Below, one piece after another: positions 28,928 through 37,887 of a DNA stretch of 64,000 bases. The notes below the pieces were generated by a model that saw only the letters and a list, made by a program, of their open reading frames with translations, made no database searches and was not told the origin of the DNA. This stretch comes from Devosia litorisediminis (GTDB taxonomy: Bacteria; Pseudomonadota; Alphaproteobacteria; Rhizobiales; Devosiaceae). Location: the NCBI RefSeq assembly GCF_018334155.1, contig NZ_JAGXTP010000001.1, positions 62,001-126,000 of the forward strand, written 5' to 3'. The number at the start of each line of letters is the position of its first letter. The stretch's first letter is position 1. A program made the position numbers and the translations under genes.

Positions 28928-29287
28928 ATGAAGCGAATTCTGCTTGCAGAAGACGATAACGATATGCGCCAGTTCCTGACGCGCGCCCTCAAGAATGCAG
29001 GCTATGAGGTGGTGTCGTTTGATAATGGCCTCTCCGCCTATGAGCGCCTGCGCGAGGAACCCTTTTCGCTGCTGCTCAGCGATATCGTGATGCCTGAAAT
29101 GGACGGTATCGAGCTGGCGCGGCGCGCCACCGAGCTCGATCCTGATCTCAAGGTGATGTTCATCACCGGCTTTGCAGCGGTTGCGCTGAACCCCGATAGC
29201 GAGGCTCCGAAGGACGCTTCGGTGCTCAGCAAACCGTTCCATCTCAAGGACCTCGTCAACGAGGTTGAGCGTCTGCTGGCGGCCTGA
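28928..29287 (+). CDS. cpdR: CpdR-type single-domain response regulator
   Basis: Receiver protein that, unphosphorylated, directs ClpXP to degrade cell-cycle substrates in alphaproteobacteria; it is controlled by the CckA-ChpT relay. At 119 residues it consists of a receiver domain only, with acidic pocket AEDD (8-10), phospho-acceptor D52 in LSDIVMPEMDG, Thr in FITGF and Lys in LSKPFH. ATG 28928 is preceded by GGAG; a TTG three bases earlier is possible. The neighbourhood (N-formylglutamate amidohydrolase and hisN) matches that of known cpdR genes. Confidence 0.9.
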   Translation: MKRILLAEDDNDMRQFLTRALKNAGYEVVSFDNGLSAYERLREEPFSLLLSDIVMPEMDGIELARRATELDPDLKVMFITGFAAVALNPDSEAPKDASVLSKPFHLKDLVNEVERLLAA

Positions 29288-29396
29288 GATAAAAGACTAT
29301 CAGATTTGTGCGGATTGCCCTCTTGACCCCCCATCGGGTTTTATGGTCTATCCGCGCCACTGGCAGGGCCTAGCGGCGCTGCCTTCCCGGAGAGAT

Positions 29397-29471
29397 GGGC
29401 GTATAGCTCAGCGGGAGAGCACCTCGTTGACATCGAGGGGGTCACAAGTTCGATCCTTGTTACGCCCACCA
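29397..29471 (+). tRNA. tRNA-Val (anticodon GAC)
   Basis: A 75-base cloverleaf: acceptor GGGCGTA/TACGCCC, D arm GCTC...GAGC, anticodon stem CCTCG/CGAGG with loop TTGACAT (anticodon GAC, reads GUC and GUU), T arm with GTTCGATCC, and encoded 3' ACCA. Confidence 0.97.
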
Positions 29472-29500
29472 TCTCTCTGACAGACTTCGCCAATGGCGAC

Positions 29501-29575
29501 GGGAGTATAGCTCAGCGGGAGAGCATTCGCTTCACACGCGAAGGGTCACAAGTTCAATCCTTGTTACTCCCACCA
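29501..29575 (+). tRNA. tRNA-Val (anticodon CAC)
   Basis: A 75-base cloverleaf: acceptor GGGAGTA/TACTCCC, D arm as in the first tRNA, anticodon stem TTCGC/GCGAA with loop TTCACAC (anticodon CAC, reads GUG), T arm GTTCAATCC, encoded ACCA. Body and T arm are almost the same as in the upstream tRNA-Val 29 bases away. Confidence 0.97.
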
Positions 29576-29599
29576 TTTGCCTTCGATCCCGGTGAAGGC

Positions 29600-29729
29600 G
29601 GTCTGCAAATTCCAAATTTCTGCGCTTCCAGTGCTCACGTGCCGAATGCACGCTGCGCGCTGGTTCTCGACATTCAGAATTTTCGACTCACCTTGACCGG
29701 TTCGAAGCCAAATGGTGCCTGACGAACCG
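29600..29729 (+). repeat. intergenic repeat element, copy B
   Basis: Second copy of the element at 22031-22165. Here the short palindrome is GTGC-cgaat-GCAC (29640-29652), different in bases from copy A but still self-complementary. It fills the gap between tRNA-Val(CAC) and the flavoprotein gene. Confidence 0.6.
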
Positions 29730-29737
29730 ATGGTGGT

Positions 29738-30352
29738 TCACCACATGGTCTGTCTGGCGCGTTCGGGCCAGGCTTGGTCGTAGGCGTCGCCGCCGACCTG
29801 ACTGTCGGTCATGCCCGCGAGGATTTCGCCGGGGGTGGGCAGGCTGGATGGGTCGAGGTGTTTTTGCGGGTTCCACAGCTCGGCGCGGATGATGGCGCGG
29901 GCGCACTGGAAATAGAGTTCGTCGATTTTCATCACGATCACCGAGCGCGGCGGTTTGCCCTCCACGGCAAAGCTTTCCAGCAGGTCGGGATCGATGCTGA
30001 TGCGGGCGCGGCCATTGGCGCGGAAGGTGGTGCCGGAGCCGGGCAGCAGGAACAGAAAGGCGCAGCGCTCATCGCGCACGATATTGCGCAGCGAATCGAT
30101 GCGGTTATTGCCGCGCCGGTCGGGCATCATCAGCGTGGTGTCATCGTGGACGCGCACAAAGCCGGGCTGGTCGCCGCGCGGCGAGCAGTCAATGCCCTCT
30201 GGCCCGATGGTGGCGAGCGCGGCAAAGGGGCTGGCTTCGATCAGACGGCGATAATGCGGGGTCATGGTGTGCGCCACCTTGGTGGTGGAGGCCGCAGCGG
30301 GCGCCGGTGTATAGAGCGCCTCAAGCTGGGCGAGGGAAGACACATAGGACAT
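29738..30352 (-). CDS. pyridoxamine-phosphate-oxidase-fold flavoprotein
   Basis: FMN-binding split-barrel protein of the MSMEG_1061-like PPOX group. The 204 residues show ATIGPEGIDCSPRGDQPGFV and PDRRGNNRIDSLRN, both typical of this group, which is annotated as general stress or redox flavoprotein. Function unknown; it is unlikely to be PdxH. Upstream on the other strand is msrB; downstream is the repeat element. Confidence 0.82.
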   Translation of the reverse strand: MSYVSSLAQLEALYTPAPAAASTTKVAHTMTPHYRRLIEASPFAALATIGPEGIDCSPRGDQPGFVRVHDDTTLMMPDRRGNNRIDSLRNIVRDERCAFLFLLPGSGTTFRANGRARISIDPDLLESFAVEGKPPRSVIVMKIDELYFQCARAIIRAELWNPQKHLDPSSLPTPGEILAGMTDSQVGGDAYDQAWPERARQTMW

Positions 30353-30458
30353 GGAGAGCCTGTGGTTTCAGCCCGAAGTGATGGAGCGGGCACTAGGTGC
30401 GACAGCTAACTGATCTTATATTGCCAACCAGTGACAAGGCGACAAAAGGAGTAAAGCC

Positions 30459-30863
30459 ATGGATGCCCATGCTTTCAAGGTAACCCGCACCGACGCGGAA
30501 TGGCGGGCCAAGCTGACGCCGGAGCAATATCAGGTGATGCGCCAGCACGGCACCGAGCGGCCGGGAAGCTGCGCGCTGCTGCACGAAACCCGACAGGGCA
30601 CATTTGTCTGTGCGGGCTGCGATACGCCGCTGTTTGAAGCGACACTGAAATTCGAGAGCGGCACAGGCTGGCCCAGCTTTAATGATCCGCTGCCCGGCTC
30701 GGTTGAAACGTCCTCTGACACCAGCCACGGCATGACCCGCACGGAATGCCATTGCGCTACCTGTGGCAGTCATCTGGGGCATGTGTTCCCCGACGGTCCA
30801 CCGCCAACCGGGCTGCGCTATTGCATCAATGGCGTGGCGCTGGAGTTTGAACCGGCTGAATGA
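30459..30863 (+). CDS. msrB: peptide-methionine (R)-S-oxide reductase
   Basis: Repairs oxidised methionine (R isomer) in proteins with thioredoxin as reductant. The 134 residues hold the structural zinc cysteines C51, C54, C99 and C102 (CAGC and CATC), the substrate region GTGWPSF, HLGHVFPDGP and the catalytic Cys122 in RYCINGVAL. Cytoplasmic, no signal peptide. A clear terminator follows at once, so it is the last gene of its transcript. Confidence 0.96.
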   Translation: MDAHAFKVTRTDAEWRAKLTPEQYQVMRQHGTERPGSCALLHETRQGTFVCAGCDTPLFEATLKFESGTGWPSFNDPLPGSVETSSDTSHGMTRTECHCATCGSHLGHVFPDGPPPTGLRYCINGVALEFEPAE

Positions 30864-30869
30864 TTAAGG

Positions 30870-30895
30870 GCCCCGGGGTGATCCGGGGCTTTTTT
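30870..30895 (+). terminator. rho-independent terminator of msrB
   Basis: Stem GCCCCGG/CCGGGGC with a six-base loop, then six T. It begins seven bases after the msrB stop. Confidence 0.88.
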
Positions 30896-30905
30896 GTTTG
30901 GGCAT

Positions 30906-31013
30906 CCCCACCTAGCCTCCCCCTGATAGGGGGAAGGACCTAGCGGTGGGCGTGGCGTGAATTTGCCAAATAATCAATCTGTTCATCTCCCTTCAGGGGG
31001 AGATAGGTGGGGG
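30906..31013. repeat. composite palindromic repeat between msrB and hrpB
   Basis: Outer arms CCCCACCTA and TAGGTGGGG enclose two smaller hairpins, CCTCCCCCT...AGGGGGAAGG (30916-30937) and ATCTCCC...GGGAGAT (30985-31004). The inner motif is the one seen at 13646, 13759 and 44302. It looks like a dispersed palindromic element, perhaps two REP-like units in head-to-head order, in the gap between convergent genes. Confidence 0.6.
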
Positions 31014-31015
31014 CT

Positions 31016-33472
31016 TTACGTCCCGCGGGGTTTTGCCCTTGCGGTGGGGCGGGCCTTGGCGGGGTCGTCGGGCCAGGGGTGGCGGGGATATCGGCCCTTG
31101 AGCTCCCTGGCGACGTCGGCCCAGGAGCCGGTCCAGAAGCCCGGAAGATCGCGCGTGGTCTGGATCGGGCGATGGGCGGGCGAGAGCAGGATCAACAGCA
31201 AACGAATGCGGCCATTGGCGATGGTAGGGTGGCGGGTGAGACCGAACAGCTCCTGCACGCGGATTTCGATCGCCGGGCCACCTTCCACCGCGTAGTCGAT
31301 GGGGACGCCATTGCCGGTGGGGGCGGTGAAATGGCTGGGCAGCAGTGCCTCGATATCCTGACGGCGCGCATAGGGCAGGAGCAGGTCGAGCGCGGTGCGC
31401 AGGTGTTCGCCGGTGACCTCTGAGAGCTTGGTCAGACCAAACAGCGCTGGCGTGAGCCAGTCGTCGACCGAAGAACCAAGGGCCTGGGCGGACAGATCGG
31501 GCCATTCGTCGCCCAATGTGGTGTGCAGGAAGGTGGCGCGGGCGCGCCAGGCGGCCTGATCGCGGCTCCAAGGCAGCAGATCAAGGCCACGACGGGCGGC
31601 GGCTTGTGCCAAAAGCCCCGCGGCCGCCTCGGGATCGTCCACCGGCGCGGGTTCGTCGGCCAGTTTGAGGGCATCGAGCTGGCGGGTGCGGCGGGCGCGG
31701 ACGCTGGCCGATGAAGCGTCATAGGTCAGGCTGGTGGTGGCGGTGATGCGGTGGGCAAAGAGATCTTCAATCTCGTCGCGAGCGAGCGGTGCTGCGGCGC
31801 GGATGCGGCCGGTGGCGGCGGCTCCTGTGACGTCGGTGACCACCAGGAAGGGCTGGCCAGCAAGGGCGTCGGTTTGATCGAGGCTGGCCTGACGCCCATT
31901 GGCAAGACGGAAGCGTCCGCGGGCGCCAGCGGCCTGGGCAACGCGGTCGGGGAAGGCGCGGGCGAGGTGGTAGCCTGCGGAGAGATTGCCGCCCATGCCG
32001 CCGCCGGCCAGACGGGCCCAGCGCTGGGCAAGGGATCTTGCATCGGCGGCGCGCTTGCCGGTTTCGCGGCGGAAGCGGTCGAGGCGGTGGGTGAGATCGG
32101 TGCCATCACCCCCCAGACCGCGCTCGCTGGTCAAGACGGCGAGCTGGGCGGCGGTGAGCGCATCGTCTTCGGCGGCTGCGGCAATGACCATATGGGCGAG
32201 GCGTGGGTGCAGCGGCAGGGCCGCGAGCGCCTTGCCATCGGGTGTCAGGTGGCCCCCGGCATCAAGCGCGTCGAGGCGCTTCAGCAGGGCCGTCGCCTCG
32301 GTCCAGGCCGGGGCGGGCGGGGGATCAAGGAAAGGCAGGCTTGCCGGATCGCTGACGCCCCAATTGGCCAGGTCGAGCACCAGACTGGCCAGATCAGCCG
32401 CCAGGATTTCGGGGGTGTCGAAGGGTGCCAGAGCAGCGGTCTGGCCCTCGTTCCACAGGCGAATGCAGATGCCGGGGGCGGTGCGGCCGGCGCGACCACG
32501 GCGCTGATCGGCGCCGGCGCGGGAAACGCGGCGGGTGTCGAGGGTGGTCAGCCCTGTGCCGGGTTCATAGACGGGCACGCGGCGAAAACCGGAATCGATG
32601 ACGATGCGCACGCCATCAATGGTCAGTGAGGTTTCGGCAATCGAGGTGGCCAGCACGATCTTGCGGCGACCGAGTTCGGCAGGGCGAATGGCGCGATCCT
32701 GCTCGGCGGGCGTGAGCTGGCCAAACAGCGGGGCAATATCGGTATTGGCGGGGACGCGGCCGGTCAGGCGTTCGGCGACGCGGGTGATTTCGCCCTGACC
32801 GGGCAGAAAGACTAGCGCCGACCCCTGATGGTCGCGCAGGGCAGTCAGGACAGCGTCGGTGACCTGATCCTCAAGGCGCTTGAGCGGGTCGGGTTCAGCA
32901 TGGATCGTCTGTACCGGAAAGGTTCGGCCCAGGCTCTCGATGACCGGGGCATCACCAAGCAGGCTGGCGACGCGGGCACCATCAATGGTTGCAGACATGA
33001 CCAGCACGCGCAGATCGGGGCGCAGGGCGGCGGCATCCAGCGTCAGGGCCAGACCCAGATCGCCATCGAGGCTGCGCTCGTGGAATTCATCGAAGATGAC
33101 GGCAGCGATGCCGGTCAGTTCGGGATCGTCGAGCAGCATGCGGGTAAAGACACCTTCGGTGACGATTTCGACCCGGGTTTTTGCCGAAACGCGGGTGTCC
33201 ATGCGCACGCGATAGCCAATGGTCTGGCCGATGTCTTCGCCGAGCAGGCGTGCCATCTGTCCGGCAGCGGCGCGGGCGGCCAGGCGGCGAGGCTCAAGCA
33301 TGATGATGCGGCGATCGCCGCGCCAGGGGGCGTCGAGCAGCGCGATGGGGACGCGGGTGGTTTTGCCAGCGCCGGGCGGGGCAACCAGAACCGCATAGGG
33401 CCCGGCAGCCAGTGCGGCGTTCAGGCCGGGCAGGGCATCATCAATTGGCAGTGACGGCATGGCGCTGGGCAT
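31016..33472 (-). CDS. hrpB: ATP-dependent helicase HrpB
   Basis: DEAH-box RNA helicase family protein of unclear physiological role. Its 818 residues contain Walker A APPGAGKTTR (about 31-40), DEFHERSLDGD (motif II), SATIDG (motif III), GRAGRTAPG (motif VI), the helicase-associated domain and the C-terminal HrpB domain with LPYARRQDIEALLPSHF. The length is normal. ATG 33472 is the first start; ATG 33460 is also possible. Divergent from the epimerase-like gene with a 60-base gap. Confidence 0.94.
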   Translation of the reverse strand: MPSAMPSLPIDDALPGLNAALAAGPYAVLVAPPGAGKTTRVPIALLDAPWRGDRRIIMLEPRRLAARAAAGQMARLLGEDIGQTIGYRVRMDTRVSAKTRVEIVTEGVFTRMLLDDPELTGIAAVIFDEFHERSLDGDLGLALTLDAAALRPDLRVLVMSATIDGARVASLLGDAPVIESLGRTFPVQTIHAEPDPLKRLEDQVTDAVLTALRDHQGSALVFLPGQGEITRVAERLTGRVPANTDIAPLFGQLTPAEQDRAIRPAELGRRKIVLATSIAETSLTIDGVRIVIDSGFRRVPVYEPGTGLTTLDTRRVSRAGADQRRGRAGRTAPGICIRLWNEGQTAALAPFDTPEILAADLASLVLDLANWGVSDPASLPFLDPPPAPAWTEATALLKRLDALDAGGHLTPDGKALAALPLHPRLAHMVIAAAAEDDALTAAQLAVLTSERGLGGDGTDLTHRLDRFRRETGKRAADARSLAQRWARLAGGGMGGNLSAGYHLARAFPDRVAQAAGARGRFRLANGRQASLDQTDALAGQPFLVVTDVTGAAATGRIRAAAPLARDEIEDLFAHRITATTSLTYDASSASVRARRTRQLDALKLADEPAPVDDPEAAAGLLAQAAARRGLDLLPWSRDQAAWRARATFLHTTLGDEWPDLSAQALGSSVDDWLTPALFGLTKLSEVTGEHLRTALDLLLPYARRQDIEALLPSHFTAPTGNGVPIDYAVEGGPAIEIRVQELFGLTRHPTIANGRIRLLLILLSPAHRPIQTTRDLPGFWTGSWADVARELKGRYPRHPWPDDPAKARPTARAKPRGT

Positions 33473-33532
33473 TGCCGGTTCATGGCGGATCAGCGAGATT
33501 AGGGCAAGGGTATCAATGGGGAGAGTACACGG

Positions 33533-34396
33533 ATGGATCTATCGCGGATCGGCAATGAGCAGGTAAGCGTGGTGGTCTCGCCACTGGGCGCCGAGATGCA
33601 GTCGATCGAGACCAGCGATGGCCAATCCTGGTTGTGGGATGGCGATGCGGCATTCTGGGGCGGTCGATCACCAGTGCTGTTTCCCATGGTCGGCAAGGCT
33701 CCCGATGATCACATCAGTGTGGACGGCCAGCGCTATCCCATGGGGCAGCACGGCTTTGCGCGGCGCAGCGACTTCACACTGGTGGCGAGCGACGCGGTGT
33801 CGTGCCGGCATGAGTTGAAAGCGAGCCAGTCGAGCCGGACGGTCTATCCGTTTGATTTCGTATTGAACTTGGAGCATCGGGTCGAGGGACGCGCCGTGGT
33901 GGTGACGGCCCAGGTGCACAATAGTGGTGACCGGCCCATGCCTTACGGGATCGGTTTCCACCCCGCCTTTGTGTGGCCGCTGCCCGGTTGCGACGGGCAG
34001 GTCCATAGCGTGGTGCTGGACAATGGCGCCGAACCCAAAATGGTGCGGTTGAGCGGTGGGCTGGTGAAACCGGCGGCGCTGCCCTCGCCCTTTGCGCAGG
34101 GCCATCTGCGGCTTGAAAGCGCGCTGTTCGACAGCGATGCGATGGTGTTTCCCGCGGGAGCTGGCGCGGGGCTGTGCTATGGCGCAGGGGACAAGGCGAT
34201 CCACTTCACATGGGAAAACCTGCCCAATTTCGCACTGTGGTCCAAGCCGGGCGCGTCATTTGTGTGTCTTGAGCCCTGGCATGGCACGGCGGCCGAAGTG
34301 GGCGGTTCGGACGCGCTGGATGAGCGGCCCTATGTCGAGGTGCTGGGGCCGGGAGCGACGGGGCGGTATGGGTTCAGGGCGGAGATGATCGGCTAG
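33533..34396 (+). CDS. aldose 1-epimerase family protein
   Basis: Member of the galactose mutarotase fold, LacX-like branch; may interconvert sugar anomers, substrate not known. The 287 residues show the catalytic-region elements GRSPVLFPMVG, GQHGFARRSDF, YGIGFHPAF (His) and EPWHGTAAEVG, where the C-terminal glutamate is expected. No signal peptide. Its stop abuts the stop of the convergent ATPase gene (TAG directly followed by CTA), leaving no intergenic space. Confidence 0.85.
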   Translation: MDLSRIGNEQVSVVVSPLGAEMQSIETSDGQSWLWDGDAAFWGGRSPVLFPMVGKAPDDHISVDGQRYPMGQHGFARRSDFTLVASDAVSCRHELKASQSSRTVYPFDFVLNLEHRVEGRAVVVTAQVHNSGDRPMPYGIGFHPAFVWPLPGCDGQVHSVVLDNGAEPKMVRLSGGLVKPAALPSPFAQGHLRLESALFDSDAMVFPAGAGAGLCYGAGDKAIHFTWENLPNFALWSKPGASFVCLEPWHGTAAEVGGSDALDERPYVEVLGPGATGRYGFRAEMIG

Positions 34397-35908
34397 CTAT
34401 TCGGCGGCGCCGCGCTCGTCGATCATGGTGTCGGGACCATTGGGGTCGCCGGCGGCGGTTTCGGCGTTGAGGTCGGGGAAGGCCACGATGCGGTTGTTGC
34501 GGAAGTCGAGCCGCACGACAAGCAGGCCGCGTTCTTCAAACCAGGTCAGCAGGCGCCGGGCGCGGCTGGATGAGTGGGTGCCGTAGAGCCGGGCCAGGGT
34601 GGCATCGGAGGGGCAAGGCGCGCCGCTCAGAGCCGCCTGGGCCATGACCAGGAAAACGCCCTGCACATCGTCGGTCAGGGTTTCGGACATGGCCAGTGCC
34701 TGCTGCCAGCCATCGGAGCTGGCGGTTTCGCTGTCGGGGGCGACGCGGGCCACGGCCAGCTTGCGCTTGAAGGCAGGCAGGGCGGGGGGCTCGCCGGGCA
34801 CGCGGCGAATGCGGCAGCGCACCAGAAAATCCTGATAGAGCACAGCCACGGTGCGGAAGCTGGCATCGGGGTCGCCCAGCAGTTCGGCCATGATGGCATC
34901 GATCTGGCTGTCGCGCTCGGCTTCATCGATCTCGGGGAACAGCGATTGCGGCTCGGTTTCAGCCTCGGGCCGGGGGCGCGAGAGCTGGGCGAGCAATTCG
35001 TTGGTTGATGGTGGCGGCGGTGGTGGCGGGCGGCGCACGGCCGGGCGGGCGATCTCATCGGCAGAGGCGGTGAAGATCAGATCGGCGGCATCGAGCGGGG
35101 CTTCGGGCAAGGGAGTCAGCTTGGGGCTGGTGGAACGCGCCTGGGTTTCGACATCGCCAATGGTGACGGGCAGGGGGCGGCGCGAAATGGCGGGGCCCAG
35201 GGCCACGAAGCGGCCACGGGCCAGATCGCGGAACTGTTCAGCCTGACGCTTTTCCATGCCCAGCAGATCGGCGGCGCGGGCCATATCGATATCGAGGAAG
35301 GTGCGGCCCATCAGGAAGTTGGAGGCTTCGGCGGCCACGTTCTTGGCCAGTTTGGCAAGACGCTGGGTGGCGATGACGCCGGCCAGGCCTCGCTTGCGGC
35401 CACGGCACATCAGATTGGTCATGGCAGCCAGCGAGAGCTTGCGGGCCTCGTCGCTGACCTCGCCGCCTGCAGCGGGGGCAAAGAGCTGGGCTTCGTCAAC
35501 CACCACAAGCACGGGGTACCAGAAATCGCGATCGGCATCGAACATGCCGCCCAGAAAGGCAGCGGCAGCGCGCATCTGTTGCTCGACATCGAGACCCTCA
35601 AGATTGAGGACGACCGAGACGCGGTGCTGGCGCACACGGGCGGCAATCCGGGTGAGTTCGGATTCGGTGCGGGTGGCGTCGACGACCAGATGGCCGAATT
35701 TTTCCGAAAGGGTGGTGAAGTCGCCCTCGGGATCGACAATGCATTGCTGCACCCATGGGGCGGACTGTTCGAGCAGGCGGCGCAACAGATGCGACTTGCC
35801 CGAGCCCGAATTGCCCTGCACCAGAAGACGGGTAGCCAGCAATTCTTCGAGATCGAGCGTAGCGGGCACATTGCCGCTGCCCATACCCATGTCGATTGCT
35901 ACCTTCAT
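34397..35908 (-). CDS. HerA/DUF87-like ATP-binding protein
   Basis: P-loop ATPase of the HerA-FtsK clade, a family of DNA translocases and pumps; the exact role is unknown. From ATG 35908 (GGAG five to six bases upstream) it has 503 residues: Walker A QGNSGSGKSHLLRR (about 31-44), Walker B PVLVVVDEAQLF, an arginine-rich CRGRKRGLAGVIATQR stretch, then a proline linker (RRPPPPPPPSTN, about 300) and a C-terminal region with winged-helix-like sequence (TLARLYGTHSSSRARRLLTWFEERG). No NurA nuclease or SIR2 partner gene is adjacent. The upstream in-frame 15 codons are probably not translated. Confidence 0.8.
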   Translation of the reverse strand: MKVAIDMGMGSGNVPATLDLEELLATRLLVQGNSGSGKSHLLRRLLEQSAPWVQQCIVDPEGDFTTLSEKFGHLVVDATRTESELTRIAARVRQHRVSVVLNLEGLDVEQQMRAAAAFLGGMFDADRDFWYPVLVVVDEAQLFAPAAGGEVSDEARKLSLAAMTNLMCRGRKRGLAGVIATQRLAKLAKNVAAEASNFLMGRTFLDIDMARAADLLGMEKRQAEQFRDLARGRFVALGPAISRRPLPVTIGDVETQARSTSPKLTPLPEAPLDAADLIFTASADEIARPAVRRPPPPPPPSTNELLAQLSRPRPEAETEPQSLFPEIDEAERDSQIDAIMAELLGDPDASFRTVAVLYQDFLVRCRIRRVPGEPPALPAFKRKLAVARVAPDSETASSDGWQQALAMSETLTDDVQGVFLVMAQAALSGAPCPSDATLARLYGTHSSSRARRLLTWFEERGLLVVRLDFRNNRIVAFPDLNAETAAGDPNGPDTMIDERGAAE

Positions 35909-36152
35909 CAAGTCTCCGGATTGCTGGTCGCACCCGATTGTGTCGGGGACCACGCCTTGGGCAAAAATACTGACACTGCGTTAGCACATACCGGCCCCGA
36001 TTCGGGCGAGGGTGCGCCGATCAAACCACAGCTTTGGGTTTTGCGCGCTCTGGCAGCCAATGCATGCTTGCGCCAGCGCGCCACGAGTGCTTAACGACAG
36101 CCAATCGACGGTCGCACCATCGCGTGGCCGCCAGCGCAGGTTAGTTTATTTC

Positions 36153-37775
36153 ATGATTCGTCTCGAGAGCATTGGCAAGCAAAACGGCAAGCAGATTGTC
36201 TTTATCGAGGCGTCGGCGGCGCTGCAGAAGGGTGAAAAGATCGGGCTGGTCGGCCCCAATGGTGCAGGCAAGACGACGCTGTTCCGCATGATCACTGGCG
36301 AAGAGCAGCCCGATGAAGGCCAGGTATCGGTCGATCGCGGCATCCAGATTGGTTATTTCAGCCAGGATGTCGGCGAGATGGCGGGCCGCAGCGTGGTGGC
36401 CGAAACCATGAATGGTGCGGGCCCGGTCAGCGAGCTTATGGCCGAGATGCGGGTGCTCGAAGCCGATATGGGCGATCCGGACAAGGCCGACGAGATGGAC
36501 GCCATCATTGAGCGCTATGGCGAGGTACAGGCACGTTTTGAGGAGCTTGATGGCTATTCGCTGGATGGCCGGGCGCGCGAAGTGCTGGACGGGCTGGGCT
36601 TTTCCCAGGAGATGATGGATGGCGATGTTGGCGCGCTGTCGGGCGGCTGGAAGATGCGCGTGGCGCTGGCCCGCATCCTGCTGATGCGGCCTGATGCGCT
36701 GCTGCTGGACGAACCAAGCAACCATCTGGATCTGGAAAGCCTGATCTGGCTCGAGGCGTTCCTGAAGAATTATTCGGGCGCATTGCTGATGACCAGCCAT
36801 GACCGTGAGTTCATGAACCGTATCGTCAACAAGATCGTGGAGATCGATGCGGGGAATTTGACGACCTATACGGGCGACTACGAGTTCTATCAGCAGCAGC
36901 GTGCGATTGCCGACAAGAACCAGCAGGCGCAGTTCGAGCGGCAGCAGGCCATGCTAGCCAAGGAAATTGCCTTTATCGACCGGTTCAAGGCACGTGCCAG
37001 TCATGCGGCGCAGGTGCAGAGCCGGGTCAAGAAGCTCGACAAGATCGACAAGGTGGAGCCCCCCAAACGGCGCCACACCGTGGCGTTTGAATTCCGCCCG
37101 GCGCCACGTTCGGGCGACGATGTGGTGGTGATCAAGAATGTCGACAAGGCCTATGGCAGCCGTACCATTTACGACGGGCTGGACTTCCATGTGCGGCGCC
37201 GCGAGCGCTGGTGCATCATGGGCGTGAATGGCGCGGGCAAGTCGACGCTGCTCAAGCTGGTGGCCGGGGATTCCAAGCCCGACAATGGCACGGTCAATGT
37301 CGGGGCGAGCGTAAAGATGGGCTATTTTGCCCAGCACGCCATGGATGTGCTCGATGGCGATCGCACGGTGTTCCAGAGCCTTGAAGACGCCTTCCCGCAG
37401 GCCGGACAGGGGCCATTGCGGGCGCTGGCAGGCGCCTTCGGGTTTTCGGGCGATGAGATGGACAAGAAGTGCCGCGTGCTGTCGGGCGGCGAGAAGGCGC
37501 GGCTGGTGATGGCGCTGATGCTGTTTGATCCGCCAAATTTCCTGGTGCTGGACGAGCCGACCAACCATCTGGATATCGCGACCAAGGAAATGCTGATCAA
37601 CGCGCTGCGCCAGTTCGAAGGCACCATGCTGTTTGTCAGCCATGATCGCCACTTTCTGGCCGAGCTGTCCAATCGGGTGCTGGAACTGACGCCCGAGGGT
37701 GTGCACACCTATGGCGGCGGCTATAGCGAATATGTGCAGAGTACCGGTCAGGAAGCGCCCGGATTGCGCAGTTAA
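36153..37775 (+). CDS. ABC-F family ATP-binding protein
   Basis: Soluble twin-ATPase acting on ribosomes (translation factor or antibiotic-protection type), not a transporter. The 540 residues from ATG 36153 (MIRLESIGKQ) hold Walker A1 GPNGAGKTT, signature LSGGWKMR, DEPSNHLDLES, a charged interdomain linker (about 235-310, with the KARASHAAQVQSRVKKLDK crossing), Walker A2 GVNGAGKST, signature LSGGEKAR and DEPTNHLDIAT. The order resembles YbiT/Uup-type proteins. The long upstream frame lacks homologous sequence and was left out. Confidence 0.9.
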   Translation: MIRLESIGKQNGKQIVFIEASAALQKGEKIGLVGPNGAGKTTLFRMITGEEQPDEGQVSVDRGIQIGYFSQDVGEMAGRSVVAETMNGAGPVSELMAEMRVLEADMGDPDKADEMDAIIERYGEVQARFEELDGYSLDGRAREVLDGLGFSQEMMDGDVGALSGGWKMRVALARILLMRPDALLLDEPSNHLDLESLIWLEAFLKNYSGALLMTSHDREFMNRIVNKIVEIDAGNLTTYTGDYEFYQQQRAIADKNQQAQFERQQAMLAKEIAFIDRFKARASHAAQVQSRVKKLDKIDKVEPPKRRHTVAFEFRPAPRSGDDVVVIKNVDKAYGSRTIYDGLDFHVRRRERWCIMGVNGAGKSTLLKLVAGDSKPDNGTVNVGASVKMGYFAQHAMDVLDGDRTVFQSLEDAFPQAGQGPLRALAGAFGFSGDEMDKKCRVLSGGEKARLVMALMLFDPPNFLVLDEPTNHLDIATKEMLINALRQFEGTMLFVSHDRHFLAELSNRVLELTPEGVHTYGGGYSEYVQSTGQEAPGLRS

Positions 37776-37887
37776 GCAGCAGGGATCGTGATTTGGCGAT
37801 ATCGCGGATTGACACTCGCAGTCATATGATCAATCTTGTATGGAAGATGTAACTGGCCCGTTCGGCCCTCTATCCCAGCAGCAAGAC

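Noticed and set aside
37801..37850. TTGACA and palindromic ATATGATCAATCTTGTAT as promoter or GntR operator of the oxidoreductase gene
   Set aside because: The TTGACA has no fitting -10 at 16-18 bases, and the palindrome is weak. An operator for the downstream GntR protein is possible but not supported by a second copy.
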